Assembly: GCF_016865585.1 (NCBI RefSeq)
Contig: NZ_JAESND010000002.1
Location: forward strand, 372,001 to 436,000
Origin: Jeongeupia naejangsanensis
Lineage (GTDB): Bacteria > Pseudomonadota > Gammaproteobacteria > Burkholderiales > Chitinibacteraceae
Length of the DNA stretch: 64,000 nucleotides
Direction of reading: 5' to 3'
Shown here: positions 45,769 to 55,683 of the stretch, piece by piece
Numbering within the stretch: the first letter of the stretch is position 1
How the letters are laid out: the number at the start of each line of letters is the position of its first letter
Position numbers and translations under genes: made by a program
The notes under the pieces: generated by a model
What the model was told of the DNA's origin: nothing
The model's database searches: none
What the model saw: the letters and a program-made list of their open reading frames with translations, nothing else

Positions 45769-46896
45769 TTAGAAGTCGGTACGCAGGCCCAACGAGAACG
45801 CGAAGCCGTCCTGATCGACGTAATCCGGCGTCAGCGAGCCCGAGTTGTTCTTGAACTTGCCCTTCGAATCGTTATCCAAGTTCACCAGGTAGGTGTAGAA
45901 GCGGGTCTGCTTGGTCGCGTAGTACACCAGACCCAGCGACGCTTGCGCACCGCTGTTGTCGCTCACGCCCAGCTGGTCCTTCGACCAGGCGTACACGCCC
46001 TGGACTTCGAACTGGCCGAACTTGTAGTTGCCGACCACGGCGTAGTTGTCCCAGTCGCTGCCGGCCTTGCCGTCATCGCTGTCGATGTGTTCCCAGCCGC
46101 CGCCCAGTTGCAGACCGAAGTCGAACTTGTAGCCCAGTGCCAGGTTGGTCGCCCAGGTCGACGCGCCGCTGGTGGTGTTGGCCTTCACGGCCGGGGTCAC
46201 CGAGTTGTCGGCGTTGATGTGGTCGGCGCTGCTCAGGCCGGTGGTCTGTGCGAAGGTGCGGTTGTCCGAGTAGTAGTAACCCAGACCGCCGACGAAGCCG
46301 TAGCCGCTGTACAGGGCCGAAGCGGCGTAGATCGGCGAATTGTTGCCTTCCTGCGCGTTCTGGTCGAGGCCCCACGAACCGCGGACCTGGAAGCCGCCGA
46401 ACTTCGGCGAGTCGTAGCTGACCGAGTTCTGCAGACGGCTGTTCAGCTGGGCGAACACGGCGCCCTTACCCTTGTAGTCGGCAGTATCGGCGAAGTTGTC
46501 GAACAGGCTCGACAGGTCCGACGAGGTCAGCAGGGTCTTGTAGGCGCTGTCGTAGTTGCCGAAGCGCACGGTACCCCAGTCGCCTTGCCAGCCGCCGAAG
46601 GTGTTGCGGCCGCCCCAGGTGGTGTTGCCGGTACCGCCGTTGCCCGAAGTCTTGATCGCCGATTCGATCTGCCAGATTACCTTGCCGCCGATGTCGAGGG
46701 CGTCCGAGCCCTTGAAGCCGAAGCGGGACGACTGGTCGATCAGTTGGACTTCGCCCTTGTAGTCCTTGCCACCGGCGTCCTTCAGTTGATCGTATTCGAG
46801 CGACTCGCGGATCGAGCCGTAGACGGTGACTTCAGCTGCAGCAAACTGGGCCACGAAAGCGGCGCCGAGGGCGGCGACGATCAGGGTCTTCTTCAT
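45769..46896 (-). CDS. General outer-membrane porin (betaproteobacterial type)
   Basis: This 375-residue trimeric 16-strand porin has a cleavable signal (MKKTLIVAALGAAFVAQFAA, mature AEVTVYGSI). The first strand VTVYGSIRESLEYD, the loop-3 constriction region (about residues 85-125, GDWGTVRFGNYDSAYK) and the C-terminal strand ending in Phe (FSLGLRTDF), which the BAM complex recognises, are all visible. It allows diffusion of small solutes. It stands alone with its own terminator and a 237-base upstream region. Selectivity cannot be read from sequence. Confidence 0.95.
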   Translation of the reverse strand: MKKTLIVAALGAAFVAQFAAAEVTVYGSIRESLEYDQLKDAGGKDYKGEVQLIDQSSRFGFKGSDALDIGGKVIWQIESAIKTSGNGGTGNTTWGGRNTFGGWQGDWGTVRFGNYDSAYKTLLTSSDLSSLFDNFADTADYKGKGAVFAQLNSRLQNSVSYDSPKFGGFQVRGSWGLDQNAQEGNNSPIYAASALYSGYGFVGGLGYYYSDNRTFAQTTGLSSADHINADNSVTPAVKANTTSGASTWATNLALGYKFDFGLQLGGGWEHIDSDDGKAGSDWDNYAVVGNYKFGQFEVQGVYAWSKDQLGVSDNSGAQASLGLVYYATKQTRFYTYLVNLDNDSKGKFKNNSGSLTPDYVDQDGFAFSLGLRTDF

Positions 46897-47133
46897 TACT
46901 TCACTCTCCTGTTGCGGAAAAGAGGCCTTGTGTAGCTGGCCTGTACTGTTGCCCCGCCAGGCGTCTCCGGGAGTCGGCGCAGGCAGGGCGATCGGGAATT
47001 CGGCGGTGAACGTCTTGAGGCTTACGCCGCGTGTTCGTTTTCTATGCCGTTTCAGTACAGTGGAGTCTACGAGGCGATTATGTATTTCACATTACAAATC
47101 GCCCTGATTGATCCGCGTTGGAGAGTGTGTACT
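46897..47133. promoter_or_regulatory. Porin upstream region / trpC downstream
   Basis: A gene-free 237-base interval between the porin start and the trpC stop, both on the minus strand. It contains a short A/T-rich patch near 47078-47103 that would be suited to a porin promoter, but I cannot name hexamers or a regulator. No clear terminator follows trpC. Confidence 0.35.
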
Positions 47134-47925
47134 TCAGCCGAAAAACAAGCTGTGAAGCGCCTTTCCGGGCGATGGCTGGCGCATGAAGGCTTCGCCGACC
47201 AGGAAAGTGTTGACGTTGTTTTGTTGCATAAGTGATACATCTGTTGTGGCGAGAATACCGCTTTCGGTCACGACGATGCGATCGGACGGGATGTTTTGCA
47301 ACAAACCTAGCGTCGTGTCGAGGCTGACCTCGAAAGTACGCAGGTTGCGGTTGTTGATGCCGACCAGCGGCGTTGTCAGCTCGAGTGCGGCATCCAGCTC
47401 TTCGCCGTTGTGTACTTCGACCAGTACGGACATGCCAAGTGCGTGAGCGATGGCTTCGAAGTCCTTCATCTGCGGCAGCGACAGTTCGGCGGCGATCAGC
47501 AGGATGCAGTCGGCACTCCAGGCGCGGGCTTCGAACAGCTGGTACTCGTCGACCATGAAGTCCTTGCGCAAGGCCGGTAGCGTGCAGGCGGCGCGCGCGG
47601 CCTTCAGGTAGTCCTCGTGCCCCTGGAAGTAGTTGCGATCCGTCAGGACCGACAGGCAGGCGGCGCCGTTGTCGGCATAGTCGGCGGCATGTTCGGCCGG
47701 CTGGAAATCGGCGCGGATCACGCCCTTGGACGGGCTGGCTTTCTTGATCTCGGCGATGATGCCGGGCTGGTCGGCCGCGTGTTTGGCGCGCAGGGCGGCG
47801 ACAAAGTCGCGGCGGTCGGCGTTGGCTTCGGCCTGTGCCCGGATTTCGGCAAACGGGATGGCCTTGCGGGCCGCAGCGACTTCGTCGTGCTTGGTGGCCC
47901 AGATTTTCTTCAGGATGTCGGACAT
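47134..47925 (-). CDS. trpC: Indole-3-glycerol phosphate synthase
   Basis: TrpC closes the indole ring of tryptophan from CdRP. The 263-residue TIM barrel shows the family N-terminus [21 protein letters not shown], the catalytic lysine block [15 protein letters not shown], the acidic block [17 protein letters not shown], and the phosphate-binding [10 protein letters not shown] and VTESGI strands. It is a single-function enzyme, not fused to trpF. It is the last gene of the trpEG-D-C unit, 15 bases after trpD. Confidence 0.97.
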   Translation of the reverse strand: MSDILKKIWATKHDEVAAARKAIPFAEIRAQAEANADRRDFVAALRAKHAADQPGIIAEIKKASPSKGVIRADFQPAEHAADYADNGAACLSVLTDRNYFQGHEDYLKAARAACTLPALRKDFMVDEYQLFEARAWSADCILLIAAELSLPQMKDFEAIAHALGMSVLVEVHNGEELDAALELTTPLVGINNRNLRTFEVSLDTTLGLLQNIPSDRIVVTESGILATTDVSLMQQNNVNTFLVGEAFMRQPSPGKALHSLFFG

Positions 47926-47940
47926 GGTTCGCTCTGCGGA

Positions 47941-48969
47941 TTAGTTGGCAAGGCGGCTGGTCGCGCTGACCAGTGCGTCGAGCTTGGCGCTCGCGGCGCC
48001 GTTGGCGAGCACTTCGTGCGCGGCATTGATGCCGTCCTCGAGCGTGACCGCAATGTTGGCGGTGTAAATCGCCGCGCCGGCGTTGAGGAGCACGATGTCA
48101 CGTGCCGGGCCGGCTTCGTTGGCCAGCACGCGACGGATGATGTCGGCGGATTGCTGCGCGTCGCCGGCATGCAGCGCCTGGAGGTCGCACAGTTCGAAGC
48201 CGAAATTGCGCGGGTCCAGCTGGTACTCGATGATCTCGCCATCCTTGAGTTCGGCGACCGAGGTGTTGCCGGACAGCGTGATTTCGTCGAGACCGTCGCA
48301 GCCGTGCACGATCATCACGTGCTTCGAGCCGAGCTGTTTGAGCACGCGTGCCTGGATGCCCACGAGATCGGGATGGAATACGCCCATCAACTGGTTGTCG
48401 GCACTGGCCGGGTTGGTCAGCGGGCCGAGAATGTTGAAGATGGTCCGTACGCCGAGTTCGCGACGGATCGGCGCAACGTACTTCATTGCCGGGTGATGGT
48501 TCGGTGCGAACATGAAGCCGAGGCCGACCTCGTCAATGCACTGGCCGACCTGTTCCGGTGTCAGGTTCAGTTTGACGCCCAGGGTTTCCAGAACGTCGGC
48601 AGAACCGCTGCTCGAACTCACCGAGCGCCCGCCATGCTTGGCGACCTTGACGCCCGCTGCCGCGGCGACGAAGGCCGAGCACGTCGAAATGTTGAAGGTG
48701 TGCGCACCGTCGCCACCGGTGCCGCAGGTGTCGACCAGATGGCGGCGATCCTTTACGGCCACTTGGCTGGCGAATTCGCGCATGACGGTCGCTGCAGCGG
48801 CGATTTCCGACACGCTTTCCACCTTGGTGCGCAGACCCATCAGGAGTGCGGAGGTCTGCACCGGGGTCAGCTCGCCGGTCATGATCTGCCGCATCAGGTA
48901 GACCATTTCGTCGAAGAACAATTCGTTGCTGTAGATCAGCCGACTCAGTGCGGCCTGGATGGTGATCAT
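47941..48969 (-). CDS. trpD: Anthranilate phosphoribosyltransferase
   Basis: TrpD joins anthranilate to PRPP. The 342-residue protein has the PRPP and anthranilate blocks [36 protein letters not shown] and the [22 protein letters not shown] region (given in part). It is a stand-alone protein; the glutamine amidotransferase is encoded separately by trpG. It starts 16 bases after the LprI-like gene. Confidence 0.97.
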   Translation of the reverse strand: MITIQAALSRLIYSNELFFDEMVYLMRQIMTGELTPVQTSALLMGLRTKVESVSEIAAAATVMREFASQVAVKDRRHLVDTCGTGGDGAHTFNISTCSAFVAAAAGVKVAKHGGRSVSSSSGSADVLETLGVKLNLTPEQVGQCIDEVGLGFMFAPNHHPAMKYVAPIRRELGVRTIFNILGPLTNPASADNQLMGVFHPDLVGIQARVLKQLGSKHVMIVHGCDGLDEITLSGNTSVAELKDGEIIEYQLDPRNFGFELCDLQALHAGDAQQSADIIRRVLANEAGPARDIVLLNAGAAIYTANIAVTLEDGINAAHEVLANGAASAKLDALVSATSRLAN

Positions 48970-48985
48970 GATGATTTTCCCGAAA

Positions 48986-49393
48986 TCAGTTCACGTAGAA
49001 GCGCGACAGCTCGTCGGCGCGGTGCCGGTCCATGTCGATCCGGCAGGTCTGCATGGCCACGTCGGCGACCGAACCGCTGTGGAACGGTGCACCTGCCCAG
49101 TCGCAACGGGCGTCGCGATAAGCGAGATAGGCGGCAACGTCGGTTTCGAACAGGCCGAGTGCATGACTGGCGGGGCTCGTGTCCTCCAGCCGCCGCATCG
49201 CCGCACGTGCTGCGGTTTCGGCGTTCAGCCGGTCCTGCGTTGCGCCGGTCTCAAGCCGGTTCAGGCACCGGGTCAGCTCGGCCTGGTCGGCGCTGTGCTG
49301 GTCGCACTCGCTAATGGCTGGTGGCGACGGTTGCGCCAGCGCAGTGCCGGCGGTCAGGAGCAGGGTGACGGCGAAACGCCGGATCACGCCCAT
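48986..49393 (-). CDS. LprI/DUF1311-type secreted protein, possible lysozyme inhibitor
   Basis: This 135-residue protein has a signal peptide ([20 protein letters not shown]) and a mature domain with spaced Cys ([29 protein letters not shown]). The ending [13 protein letters not shown]...[13 protein letters not shown] matches DUF1311, the family of the mycobacterial lysozyme inhibitor LprI. I chose the ATG at 49393, which overlaps the trpG end by 10 bases. It lies inside the trp operon between trpG and trpD. Inhibition of lysozyme is inferred from the family only. Confidence 0.8.
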   Translation of the reverse strand: MGVIRRFAVTLLLTAGTALAQPSPPAISECDQHSADQAELTRCLNRLETGATQDRLNAETAARAAMRRLEDTSPASHALGLFETDVAAYLAYRDARCDWAGAPFHSGSVADVAMQTCRIDMDRHRADELSRFYVN

Positions 49394-49953
49394 TCCTTGA
49401 GGAAGTTGTCGAGCATCTGGTGGCCGTGCTCGGTCAGGATCGACTCGGGGTGGAACTGCACGCCTTCGATCGCCAGCGTCTTGTGACGCACGCCCATGAT
49501 TTCGCCGTCGGCGGTCCATGCGGTGACGTCAAGGCAATCGGGCAGCGTTTCGCGTTCGATGGCCAGCGAGTGATAGCGGGTGACGGTGAACGGCGAGGGC
49601 AGCTTGCTGAACACGCCGACACCGGTGTGTTCGATCGGCGAGACCTTGCCGTGCATCAGCGTCTTGGCGTGGATGATGTTGCCACCGAAGGCTTCGCCGA
49701 TCGCCTGATGGCCGAGACAGACGCCGAGGATCGGTAGCTTGCCGGCAAAGTGGCGGATGGCTTCGACCGAGATGCCGGCTTCCTTGGGCGAACAGGGCCC
49801 CGGCGAGATGACGAGGTACTTGGGCTTCAGCGCTTCGATCTGTTCGATCGAGATTTCGTCGTTGCGGTAGACGTGAACGTCCTGACCGAGTTCGCCGAAG
49901 TACTGGACGATGTTGTAGGTAAACGAGTCGAAGTTGTCGATCATCAAGAGCAT
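49384..49953 (-). CDS. trpG: Anthranilate synthase, glutamine amidotransferase subunit
   Basis: TrpG releases ammonia from glutamine for TrpE. The 189-residue class-I amidotransferase has the oxyanion loop [11 protein letters not shown], the nucleophile C79 in [15 protein letters not shown], and the HPES catalytic histidine-glutamate. It can also serve as PabA. It lies 52 bases after trpE. Confidence 0.97.
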   Translation of the reverse strand: MLLMIDNFDSFTYNIVQYFGELGQDVHVYRNDEISIEQIEALKPKYLVISPGPCSPKEAGISVEAIRHFAGKLPILGVCLGHQAIGEAFGGNIIHAKTLMHGKVSPIEHTGVGVFSKLPSPFTVTRYHSLAIERETLPDCLDVTAWTADGEIMGVRHKTLAIEGVQFHPESILTEHGHQMLDNFLKEWA

Positions 49954-50005
49954 GGCGGCATTCCTTTGAATCTGTACGCGGAGCGGGCGACGACGTGGGT
50001 CGGTT

Positions 50006-51475
50006 TCAGGCGTCGAGGCCGGCTTGAACGAGTTCGGCGGCGCGCAGTACGGCGCGGGCCTTGTTCAGCGTTTCCTGCCATTCGCTCTCGGGTACCGAAT
50101 CGGCGACGATGCCGGCACCGGCCTGCATGTAGAGCGTTTCGTTCTTGACCACGGCGGTGCGCAGCGCAATCGCAACGTCCATGTCGCCGTTGAAGCCGAG
50201 GTAGCCGACGGCGCCCGAATAGATGCCGCGCTTGCTCGGCTCGAACTCGTCGATGATTTCCAGCGCCCGGACTTTCGGTGCGCCGGAGACGGTACCGGCG
50301 GGGAAGGTCGCCTTGAGGACGTCGATATTGCTGAGGCCGGCCTTGAGCTTGCCTTCAACGCTCGAGACGATGTGCATCACGTGCGAGTAGCGCTCGATCG
50401 TCATCCGGTCGACCAGTTTGACCGAGCCGGTTTCGGCGACGCGGCCGGTGTCGTTGCGGCCGAGGTCGATCAGCATCACGTGCTCGGCGATTTCCTTCTC
50501 GTCGGCCAGCAGTTCTTCTGCGAGTGCCTCGTCGAGTTCACGGGTCTTGCCGCGCGGCCGGGTGCCGGCGATCGGGCGTACCGTGATCGTGTCGCCTTCG
50601 AGCCGCGCCAGAATCTCCGGCGAGGCGCCGACGATGTGCATGTCGCCGAAATGGTAGAAGAACATGTACGGCGACGGATTGATCGATCGCAGCGCGCGAT
50701 ACAGCGCCAGCGGGTCCTGATCGAACGGCATCGTCATCCGTTGCGACAGCACGACCTGCATCACGTCGCCGTCGGCGATGTAGTCCTTGGCCTTTAGTAC
50801 GGCTTCCTTGAAGGCGGCCTCGCCGAACTCGGATTGCGCCGTGGTCAGGGATTTTGCCGGGCCAGACAGTGGCAATTTGGCCGGTTCGCGCAGCTTGATC
50901 CGCAGTTCGGCCAGCCTGGCTTCGGCGCGGTCGTAGGCTTCCGGGTCTTCGGTATTGGCGTAGACGACGAGGAAAAGCTTGCCCGACAGGTTGTCGACGA
51001 CGGCCAGTTCTTCCGACAGCAGCAGCTGGATGTCCGGCAAGCCGAGCGGGTCGGGTTTCGTACAGTGGGCGAGTTTCTTTTCGACGTAGCGGATCGTGTC
51101 GTAGCCGAAGTAGCCGACCAGCCCGCCCATGAAGCGCGGCATGCCGGTAGGTGCCGCAGCGTTGAACTGTTTCTGGTATTCGGCGATGAAGTCGAGCGGG
51201 TTGCCGTCGTGGGTTTCGATCACGCGGTCGTCGTGAATGACTTCGGTGTGCTGGCCGGTGACCGTGATACGGGTCCGCGCGGGCAGGCCGATGAACGAGT
51301 AGCGGCCGAAGCGTTCTCCGCCGACGACAGATTCAAGAAAATAGGAGTACGGACGATTGGCCAGCTTCAGATAGACCGAGAGCGGTGTATCGAGGTCGGC
51401 GTACAGCTCGAGGATGACGGGAATACGGTTGTAGCCTTGGCGAGCCAAAGCAGCGAATTCATCGCGCGTGATCAT
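50006..51475 (-). CDS. trpE: Anthranilate synthase component I
   Basis: TrpE makes anthranilate from chorismate, the committed step to tryptophan. The 489-residue protein has the N-terminal feedback site block [20 protein letters not shown] and the C-terminal chorismate-binding core ([58 protein letters not shown]). End-product inhibition by tryptophan is expected from the first block. A leader peptide with three Trp codons lies 50 bases upstream. Confidence 0.97.
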   Translation of the reverse strand: MITRDEFAALARQGYNRIPVILELYADLDTPLSVYLKLANRPYSYFLESVVGGERFGRYSFIGLPARTRITVTGQHTEVIHDDRVIETHDGNPLDFIAEYQKQFNAAAPTGMPRFMGGLVGYFGYDTIRYVEKKLAHCTKPDPLGLPDIQLLLSEELAVVDNLSGKLFLVVYANTEDPEAYDRAEARLAELRIKLREPAKLPLSGPAKSLTTAQSEFGEAAFKEAVLKAKDYIADGDVMQVVLSQRMTMPFDQDPLALYRALRSINPSPYMFFYHFGDMHIVGASPEILARLEGDTITVRPIAGTRPRGKTRELDEALAEELLADEKEIAEHVMLIDLGRNDTGRVAETGSVKLVDRMTIERYSHVMHIVSSVEGKLKAGLSNIDVLKATFPAGTVSGAPKVRALEIIDEFEPSKRGIYSGAVGYLGFNGDMDVAIALRTAVVKNETLYMQAGAGIVADSVPESEWQETLNKARAVLRAAELVQAGLDA

Positions 51476-51525
51476 GACAACTCCAGACGAAATTCAGGAA
51501 AGGGCCAGGTAACGGTGGGCGCTTA

Positions 51526-51576
51526 CTAGCGACGCCATCGCCATTCGAGCCAGATTTCGTTGGAGTGGAACGCCAT
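51526..51576 (-). CDS. trpL: trp operon leader peptide
   Basis: A 16-codon frame, MAFHSNEIWLEWRWRR, sits 50 bases before trpE on the same strand. Trp codons are at positions 9, 12 and 14, which is highly improbable by chance at this place. It ends in TAG with TAA directly after it. The ribosome site is poor. I see no hairpin with a T run between it and trpE, so classical transcriptional attenuation is not obvious. ACTCCA inside the leader (codons 4-6) can pair with TGGAGT at the trpE ribosome site, which would fit translational control. The mechanism is inferred. Confidence 0.75.
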   Translation of the reverse strand: MAFHSNEIWLEWRWRR

Positions 51577-51634
51577 GATCAGGTATCGGAGAAGTGCATA
51601 GGGGATGTCTTGTATCTTGCCCAATGCGGCGACA

Positions 51635-51664
51635 GGGGTCAACCGCGCAGCGGCGGCTGACCCC
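51635..51664. other. Inverted repeat between mltA and the trp leader
   Basis: GGGGTCA and TGACCCC flank a 16-base G/C-rich loop that can pair further (CCGC-GCA-GCGG). It lies after the mltA stop on the minus strand without a T run, and contains the TTGACC that could be the -35 of the trp promoter. Confidence 0.5.
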
Positions 51665-51683
51665 ATATCGCGTCCGGCTGGCC

Positions 51684-52895
51684 TCAGTTGGCGTCCGGAA
51701 GCGGCTCGCCCTTGGGCCAGAGCAGCCAGAGCCGGCCGGGCTGCTTCATTTTCCCTGCGAGTTCACCGGCCGCGTCGCCCTTGCCCCAGAAGAAGTCGGC
51801 GCGTACCTGGCCACGAATGGCGCCGCCAGTGTCCTGTGCTGCGGCGATCCGCGTCAGCGGCGAACCGTCCGGCCGGGTGGTATCGATCAGCATCGGCGCA
51901 CCGGCGGGGACGTGCTTGGTGTCGACGGCCAGGCTGTAACCGGCCGTCAGCGGAACGCCGAACGAACCGATCGGCCCTTCGTTGCTGTCCGGCAGCGTGC
52001 GGAAGAAGACATAGCTCGGATTGCTGGCAACCAGCTGGTCCACCTTGGCCGGATTGGCGCGTGCCCAGGCGCGAATGCTCTGCATGCTGACATCGGCCGC
52101 CTTGAGTTCGTCTTGCTCGATCAGCCATTTGCCAATCGCACGATAGGGCCAGCCGTTCTGGTCTGCGTAGCCGAGCCGCAGCTCGCGACCGTCGGCAAGC
52201 TTGATCCGGCCCGACCCCTGCACCTGCAGGAACTGCAGGTCCATCGGGTCGGGCAGCCAGGCAAGTACCGGTGCATTGAGCCGGTTGTTGCGGGCCAGTC
52301 GGGCGATTTCGTCTGCGTCGGCATAGGGCTTGAGCGCCTTGCCATCGAGGCGGCCGCGCAGGCGCTTGCCTTTCAGCTCCGGATAAATGCTGTCGAGCTG
52401 GACCGTGATCATGTCGTTCGGCGGTCCGTAAACCGGAATGGTGTTCCGGCTGGTCCGGCTCAGGCTGCCTGCATAGACCGGTTCGTAATAGCCGGTGATC
52501 AGGCCCTGGTCGCTGCCATCGGCGTTACGCAGCGTCAGTGGGGTGAAGCGGCTGGTGAGGAAGGCACGTGCGCTGCCTGCCGTTTTCGGCAGTTGCGCAG
52601 CGTCAGCGCACAGCGCGGCCCAGCGGGCCTGCTTCTGCAGCCGCGGGCAACCGCGTTGCCAGGTGTTGAAACCGGCAAGCCAGTCGGCATCACTTGTTGC
52701 TGGCAGCGCTGACCAGTCCACGGCCTGGTACGGTGCCATTTCTGTGCTTGGCACCTGCGTTGCGGGAGTGGGGGTGACAGGGGGCGCGGATTGTGTTGGC
52801 GGCTGATGAGGGGCGGGCGGGGTGGCGCAGGCGGCGAGAACGAGCGCGGCGGTGACGCCGGCAACGCGACGTACTAAATGCGAAATCTGGATCAT
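51684..52895 (-). CDS. mltA: Membrane-bound lytic transglycosylase A
   Basis: MltA cleaves peptidoglycan glycan strands at the outer membrane, forming anhydromuropeptides. The 403-residue lipoprotein has lipobox LAAC (Cys at about residue 23), a Pro-rich linker, and the MltA/3D double-barrel region (LITGYYEPVYAGS; QVQGSGRIKLADG). The catalytic Asp is in AQDTGGAIRG, followed by RADFFWGKGDAAGELAGKMK. The start overlaps the end of the upstream PhaM-like gene by one base. Confidence 0.95.
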   Translation of the reverse strand: MIQISHLVRRVAGVTAALVLAACATPPAPHQPPTQSAPPVTPTPATQVPSTEMAPYQAVDWSALPATSDADWLAGFNTWQRGCPRLQKQARWAALCADAAQLPKTAGSARAFLTSRFTPLTLRNADGSDQGLITGYYEPVYAGSLSRTSRNTIPVYGPPNDMITVQLDSIYPELKGKRLRGRLDGKALKPYADADEIARLARNNRLNAPVLAWLPDPMDLQFLQVQGSGRIKLADGRELRLGYADQNGWPYRAIGKWLIEQDELKAADVSMQSIRAWARANPAKVDQLVASNPSYVFFRTLPDSNEGPIGSFGVPLTAGYSLAVDTKHVPAGAPMLIDTTRPDGSPLTRIAAAQDTGGAIRGQVRADFFWGKGDAAGELAGKMKQPGRLWLLWPKGEPLPDAN

Positions 52896-53143
52896 CAGGG
52901 GGAGTCAGGGTTGGGGTCGATGCCCTTCTTGAACGCCTGCAGCCCGGCTTTCTGCATTTCCAGCGTCTTCACGGTCATCTGCAGCATGCCGACCTGCATC
53001 GTCAACCATTGCTCGATCGTGCGCATCTCGACGATCTTGCGGTCGATTTCTTCTTCAGTCAGTGGCGGCATGAAGGGGTTGGGCGTACCCGGCTTCAGGA
53101 ATTGCGTAAAGAAGCCGAACGGGTCTTGCGGGGATTCGCTCAT
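52895..53143 (-). CDS. PhaM-like small protein
   Basis: This 82-residue protein from the ATG at 53143 (GGAG ribosome site) resembles the N-terminal part of PhaM, a betaproteobacterial regulator of polyhydroxyalkanoate granules: an N-terminal DPFGFFTQFLKP segment and a helix EEEIDRKIVEMRTIEQWL leading to TMQVGMLQMTVKTLEMQK. The long Lys-Pro-Ala tail of PhaM that binds DNA is absent. The stop overlaps the mltA start by one base (TGATG). A granule role is supported by the phasin in this window but is not certain. Confidence 0.7.
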   Translation of the reverse strand: MSESPQDPFGFFTQFLKPGTPNPFMPPLTEEEIDRKIVEMRTIEQWLTMQVGMLQMTVKTLEMQKAGLQAFKKGIDPNPDSP

Positions 53144-53215
53144 GGCGGGCTCCGGAAGGAACGGCGGGCACAGCGGGAAGCGGTGCGACCCCACGGCGTG
53201 GGGCCGCTTCCGATT

Positions 53216-55486
53216 TTAGACCTTTGCGGCGGCCTGTACCGCAGCAAGTGCGGCCATATTCACGAGGCGGCGTACCGATGCGGTCGGCGTGAGGATGTGG
53301 GCCGGTGCCGAAATGCCCAGCAGGATCGGGCCGATGGTCACGCCGTCACCGGCGGTCATCTTCAGCAGGTTGAACGAAATGTTCGCTGCATCGAGATTCG
53401 GCATGATCAACAGGTTGGCATCGCCCTTGAGCGTCGATTGCGGGAACACCTGCTGACGGATCTCGGCCGACAGAGCGGCGTCGCCGTGCATTTCACCGTC
53501 GACATCCAGATCGGGCGCCTGTTCGCGCAGCAGCTCGAGGGTGCTGCGCATCTTCAGTGCCGAAGGATCGCTCAGCGTGCCGAAGCTCGAGTGCGACAGC
53601 AGGGCCACCTGTGGCTGGATGCCGAACGCGCGCACGGTATCGGCGGCAAGCCGGGTGATTTCGGCCAGTTGCCCGGCGCTCGGATCCTGATTCACGTAGG
53701 TGTCGGTGATGAAGATGTTGCCGGTCGGCAGTAGCAGTGCATTCATCGCTGCGGTCGTGGTCGCACCGTCCTGCAGGCCCAGTACGTTCTCCAGATACCA
53801 GTGATGGCGATGGTACTGACCGTGCGTGCCGCAGATCATCGCGTCGGCTTCGCCACGCTTGACCATCAGCGCACCGATCAGCGTCGTCTTGCTGCGAACT
53901 TCGGCTTGCGCCAGCTCCTCGGATACGCCCTTGCGCAGCATCAGCGAGTGATACAGCGTCCAGTATTCGCGGTAGCGCGGGTCGTTTTCCTGGTTGCACA
54001 ACTCGAAATCGACGCCCGGACGGATGCGCAGGCCGAGTTTCTCGATCCGGCTTTCGATGACGCTTGGACGACCGATGACGATCGGGAAGCACAGGCCGAG
54101 GTCGATGACTTCCTGCACCGCGTGCAGCACGCGCTGGTCTTCGCCTTCGCAGAACACCACGCGCTTCTTGGCCTTGCGCGCGGCGGCGAACACCGGCCGC
54201 ATGAACAGGTTGGACTTGTAGACGAACTGGGTCAGTTCTTCGGTGTAGACGCCGAAGTCCTCGATCGGTCGCGTGGCGACGCCGGCTTCCATCGCCGCGC
54301 GGGCAACGGCCGGGGCAATCTTGATGATCAGGCGCGGATCGAACGGTTTCGGAATCAGGTATTCGGCGCCGAAGGTCAGGTTCTCGTTGGCGTAGGTGTC
54401 GGCGACAACATCGGACTGCTCGGCCAGTGCCAGTTCGGCGATGGCGTTGACGGCAGCGTGCTTCATGCTTTCGGTGATGGCCGTCGCGCCGACGTCGAGC
54501 GCGCCACGGAACATGAACGGAAAGCACAGCACGTTGTTGACCTGGTTCGGATAGTCCGAACGGCCGGTGCACACGATGGCATCCGAGCGCACGGCCTTGA
54601 CGTCAGGCGGCGAGATTTCCGGGTCGGGGTTCGACAGCGCCAGAATCAGCGGGTGATCGGCCATGCTCTTGGCCATGTCCTGCGACATTACGCCGGGGCC
54701 GGACAGGCCGAGGAAGATGTCGGCGCCGCCGATGGCATCCTGCAGCGTGCGCGCTTCAGTCTCGCGGGCGTAGCGCTGCTTGGTTTCGTCGAGGTTGGTC
54801 CGGCCGGTATGGATCACGCCCTTGGAGTCGCAAACGATGACGTTTTCGCGCTTCACGCCCAGGGAGACCAGCAGGTCGAGGCAGGCAATCGCGGCTGCAC
54901 CGGCGCCCGAGGCAACCAGCTTCACTTCTTCGATTTTCTTGCCGATCAGCTTGAGACCGTTCTTGACGGCCGCGCCGACGATGATGGCCGTGCCGTGCTG
55001 GTCGTCGTGGAAGACCGGGATGTTCATCCGTTCGCGCAACTTCTGCTCGACGTAGAAGCACTCAGGTGCCTTGATGTCCTCAAGGTTGATGCCACCGAAA
55101 GTCGGTTCGAGCGAGGCAATGATCTCGACCAGTTTTTCCGGGTCTTTTTCGTCGATTTCAATGTCGAAGACGTCGATTCCGGCGAACTTCTTGAACAGCA
55201 CGCCCTTGCCTTCCATCACCGGTTTGCCGGCCAGCGGACCGATGTCGCCCAGACCCAGCACGGCGGTGCCGTTGGTGATCACCGCGACCAGGTTGCCGCG
55301 CGCGGTCATGTTGCGCGCTTCGGCTTCGTCCTCAACGATGGCCATGCAGGCGTAGGCGACGCCCGGCGAGTAGGCGAGTGCCAGTTCGCGCTGGCTCGAC
55401 AACCCCTTGGTCGGTGCGACCTGGATCTTGCCGGGACGCGGATAGCGGTGATAGTCGAGGGCCTTTCGTTTGAGTTCTTCGTCCAT
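53216..55486 (-). CDS. maeB: NADP-dependent malic enzyme with phosphotransacetylase-like domain
   Basis: MaeB decarboxylates malate to pyruvate, supplying NADPH. The 756-residue protein has an N-terminal malic-enzyme domain (about 1-430; [19 protein letters not shown]-like [28 protein letters not shown]) and a C-terminal phosphate acetyltransferase-like domain (about 440-756) that is thought to be regulatory. Fusion length matches the gram-negative MaeB type. It is followed on the same strand by the PhaM-like gene and mltA. Confidence 0.96.
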   Translation of the reverse strand: MDEELKRKALDYHRYPRPGKIQVAPTKGLSSQRELALAYSPGVAYACMAIVEDEAEARNMTARGNLVAVITNGTAVLGLGDIGPLAGKPVMEGKGVLFKKFAGIDVFDIEIDEKDPEKLVEIIASLEPTFGGINLEDIKAPECFYVEQKLRERMNIPVFHDDQHGTAIIVGAAVKNGLKLIGKKIEEVKLVASGAGAAAIACLDLLVSLGVKRENVIVCDSKGVIHTGRTNLDETKQRYARETEARTLQDAIGGADIFLGLSGPGVMSQDMAKSMADHPLILALSNPDPEISPPDVKAVRSDAIVCTGRSDYPNQVNNVLCFPFMFRGALDVGATAITESMKHAAVNAIAELALAEQSDVVADTYANENLTFGAEYLIPKPFDPRLIIKIAPAVARAAMEAGVATRPIEDFGVYTEELTQFVYKSNLFMRPVFAAARKAKKRVVFCEGEDQRVLHAVQEVIDLGLCFPIVIGRPSVIESRIEKLGLRIRPGVDFELCNQENDPRYREYWTLYHSLMLRKGVSEELAQAEVRSKTTLIGALMVKRGEADAMICGTHGQYHRHHWYLENVLGLQDGATTTAAMNALLLPTGNIFITDTYVNQDPSAGQLAEITRLAADTVRAFGIQPQVALLSHSSFGTLSDPSALKMRSTLELLREQAPDLDVDGEMHGDAALSAEIRQQVFPQSTLKGDANLLIMPNLDAANISFNLLKMTAGDGVTIGPILLGISAPAHILTPTASVRRLVNMAALAAVQAAAKV

Positions 55487-55650
55487 GTGGTTCTCCGTTG
55501 TGCCGGATACGTTGTCGTTCCGGTCTGTTTGATGCAGTGAGCGATGTTGTGATGCTGGGCGCGACTACATTTGTTTACAAGCTAGGGTTTTGCCGGATGC
55601 GGGATACGCGTATTCCTTAGTGGTGTTGTTTTTGCTGTCGATGAAACGAC

Positions 55651-55678
55651 ACGGGCCAGACTCTGCAGTCCGGCCCGT
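55651..55678 (-). terminator. Hairpin after dnaE
   Basis: On the minus strand ACGGGCCGGACT-GCAG-AGTCTGGCCCGT gives a 12-bp stem with one mismatch or wobble, ending 6 bases after the dnaE stop. Only GTTT follows the stem, so it is a moderate terminator. Confidence 0.65.
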
Positions 55679-55683
55679 CGGCG

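Noticed and set aside
47078-47103. CRP-like site TGTGA-N6-TAATC on the minus strand upstream of the porin
   Set aside because: Only the first half matches the consensus, so it is not reported as a site.
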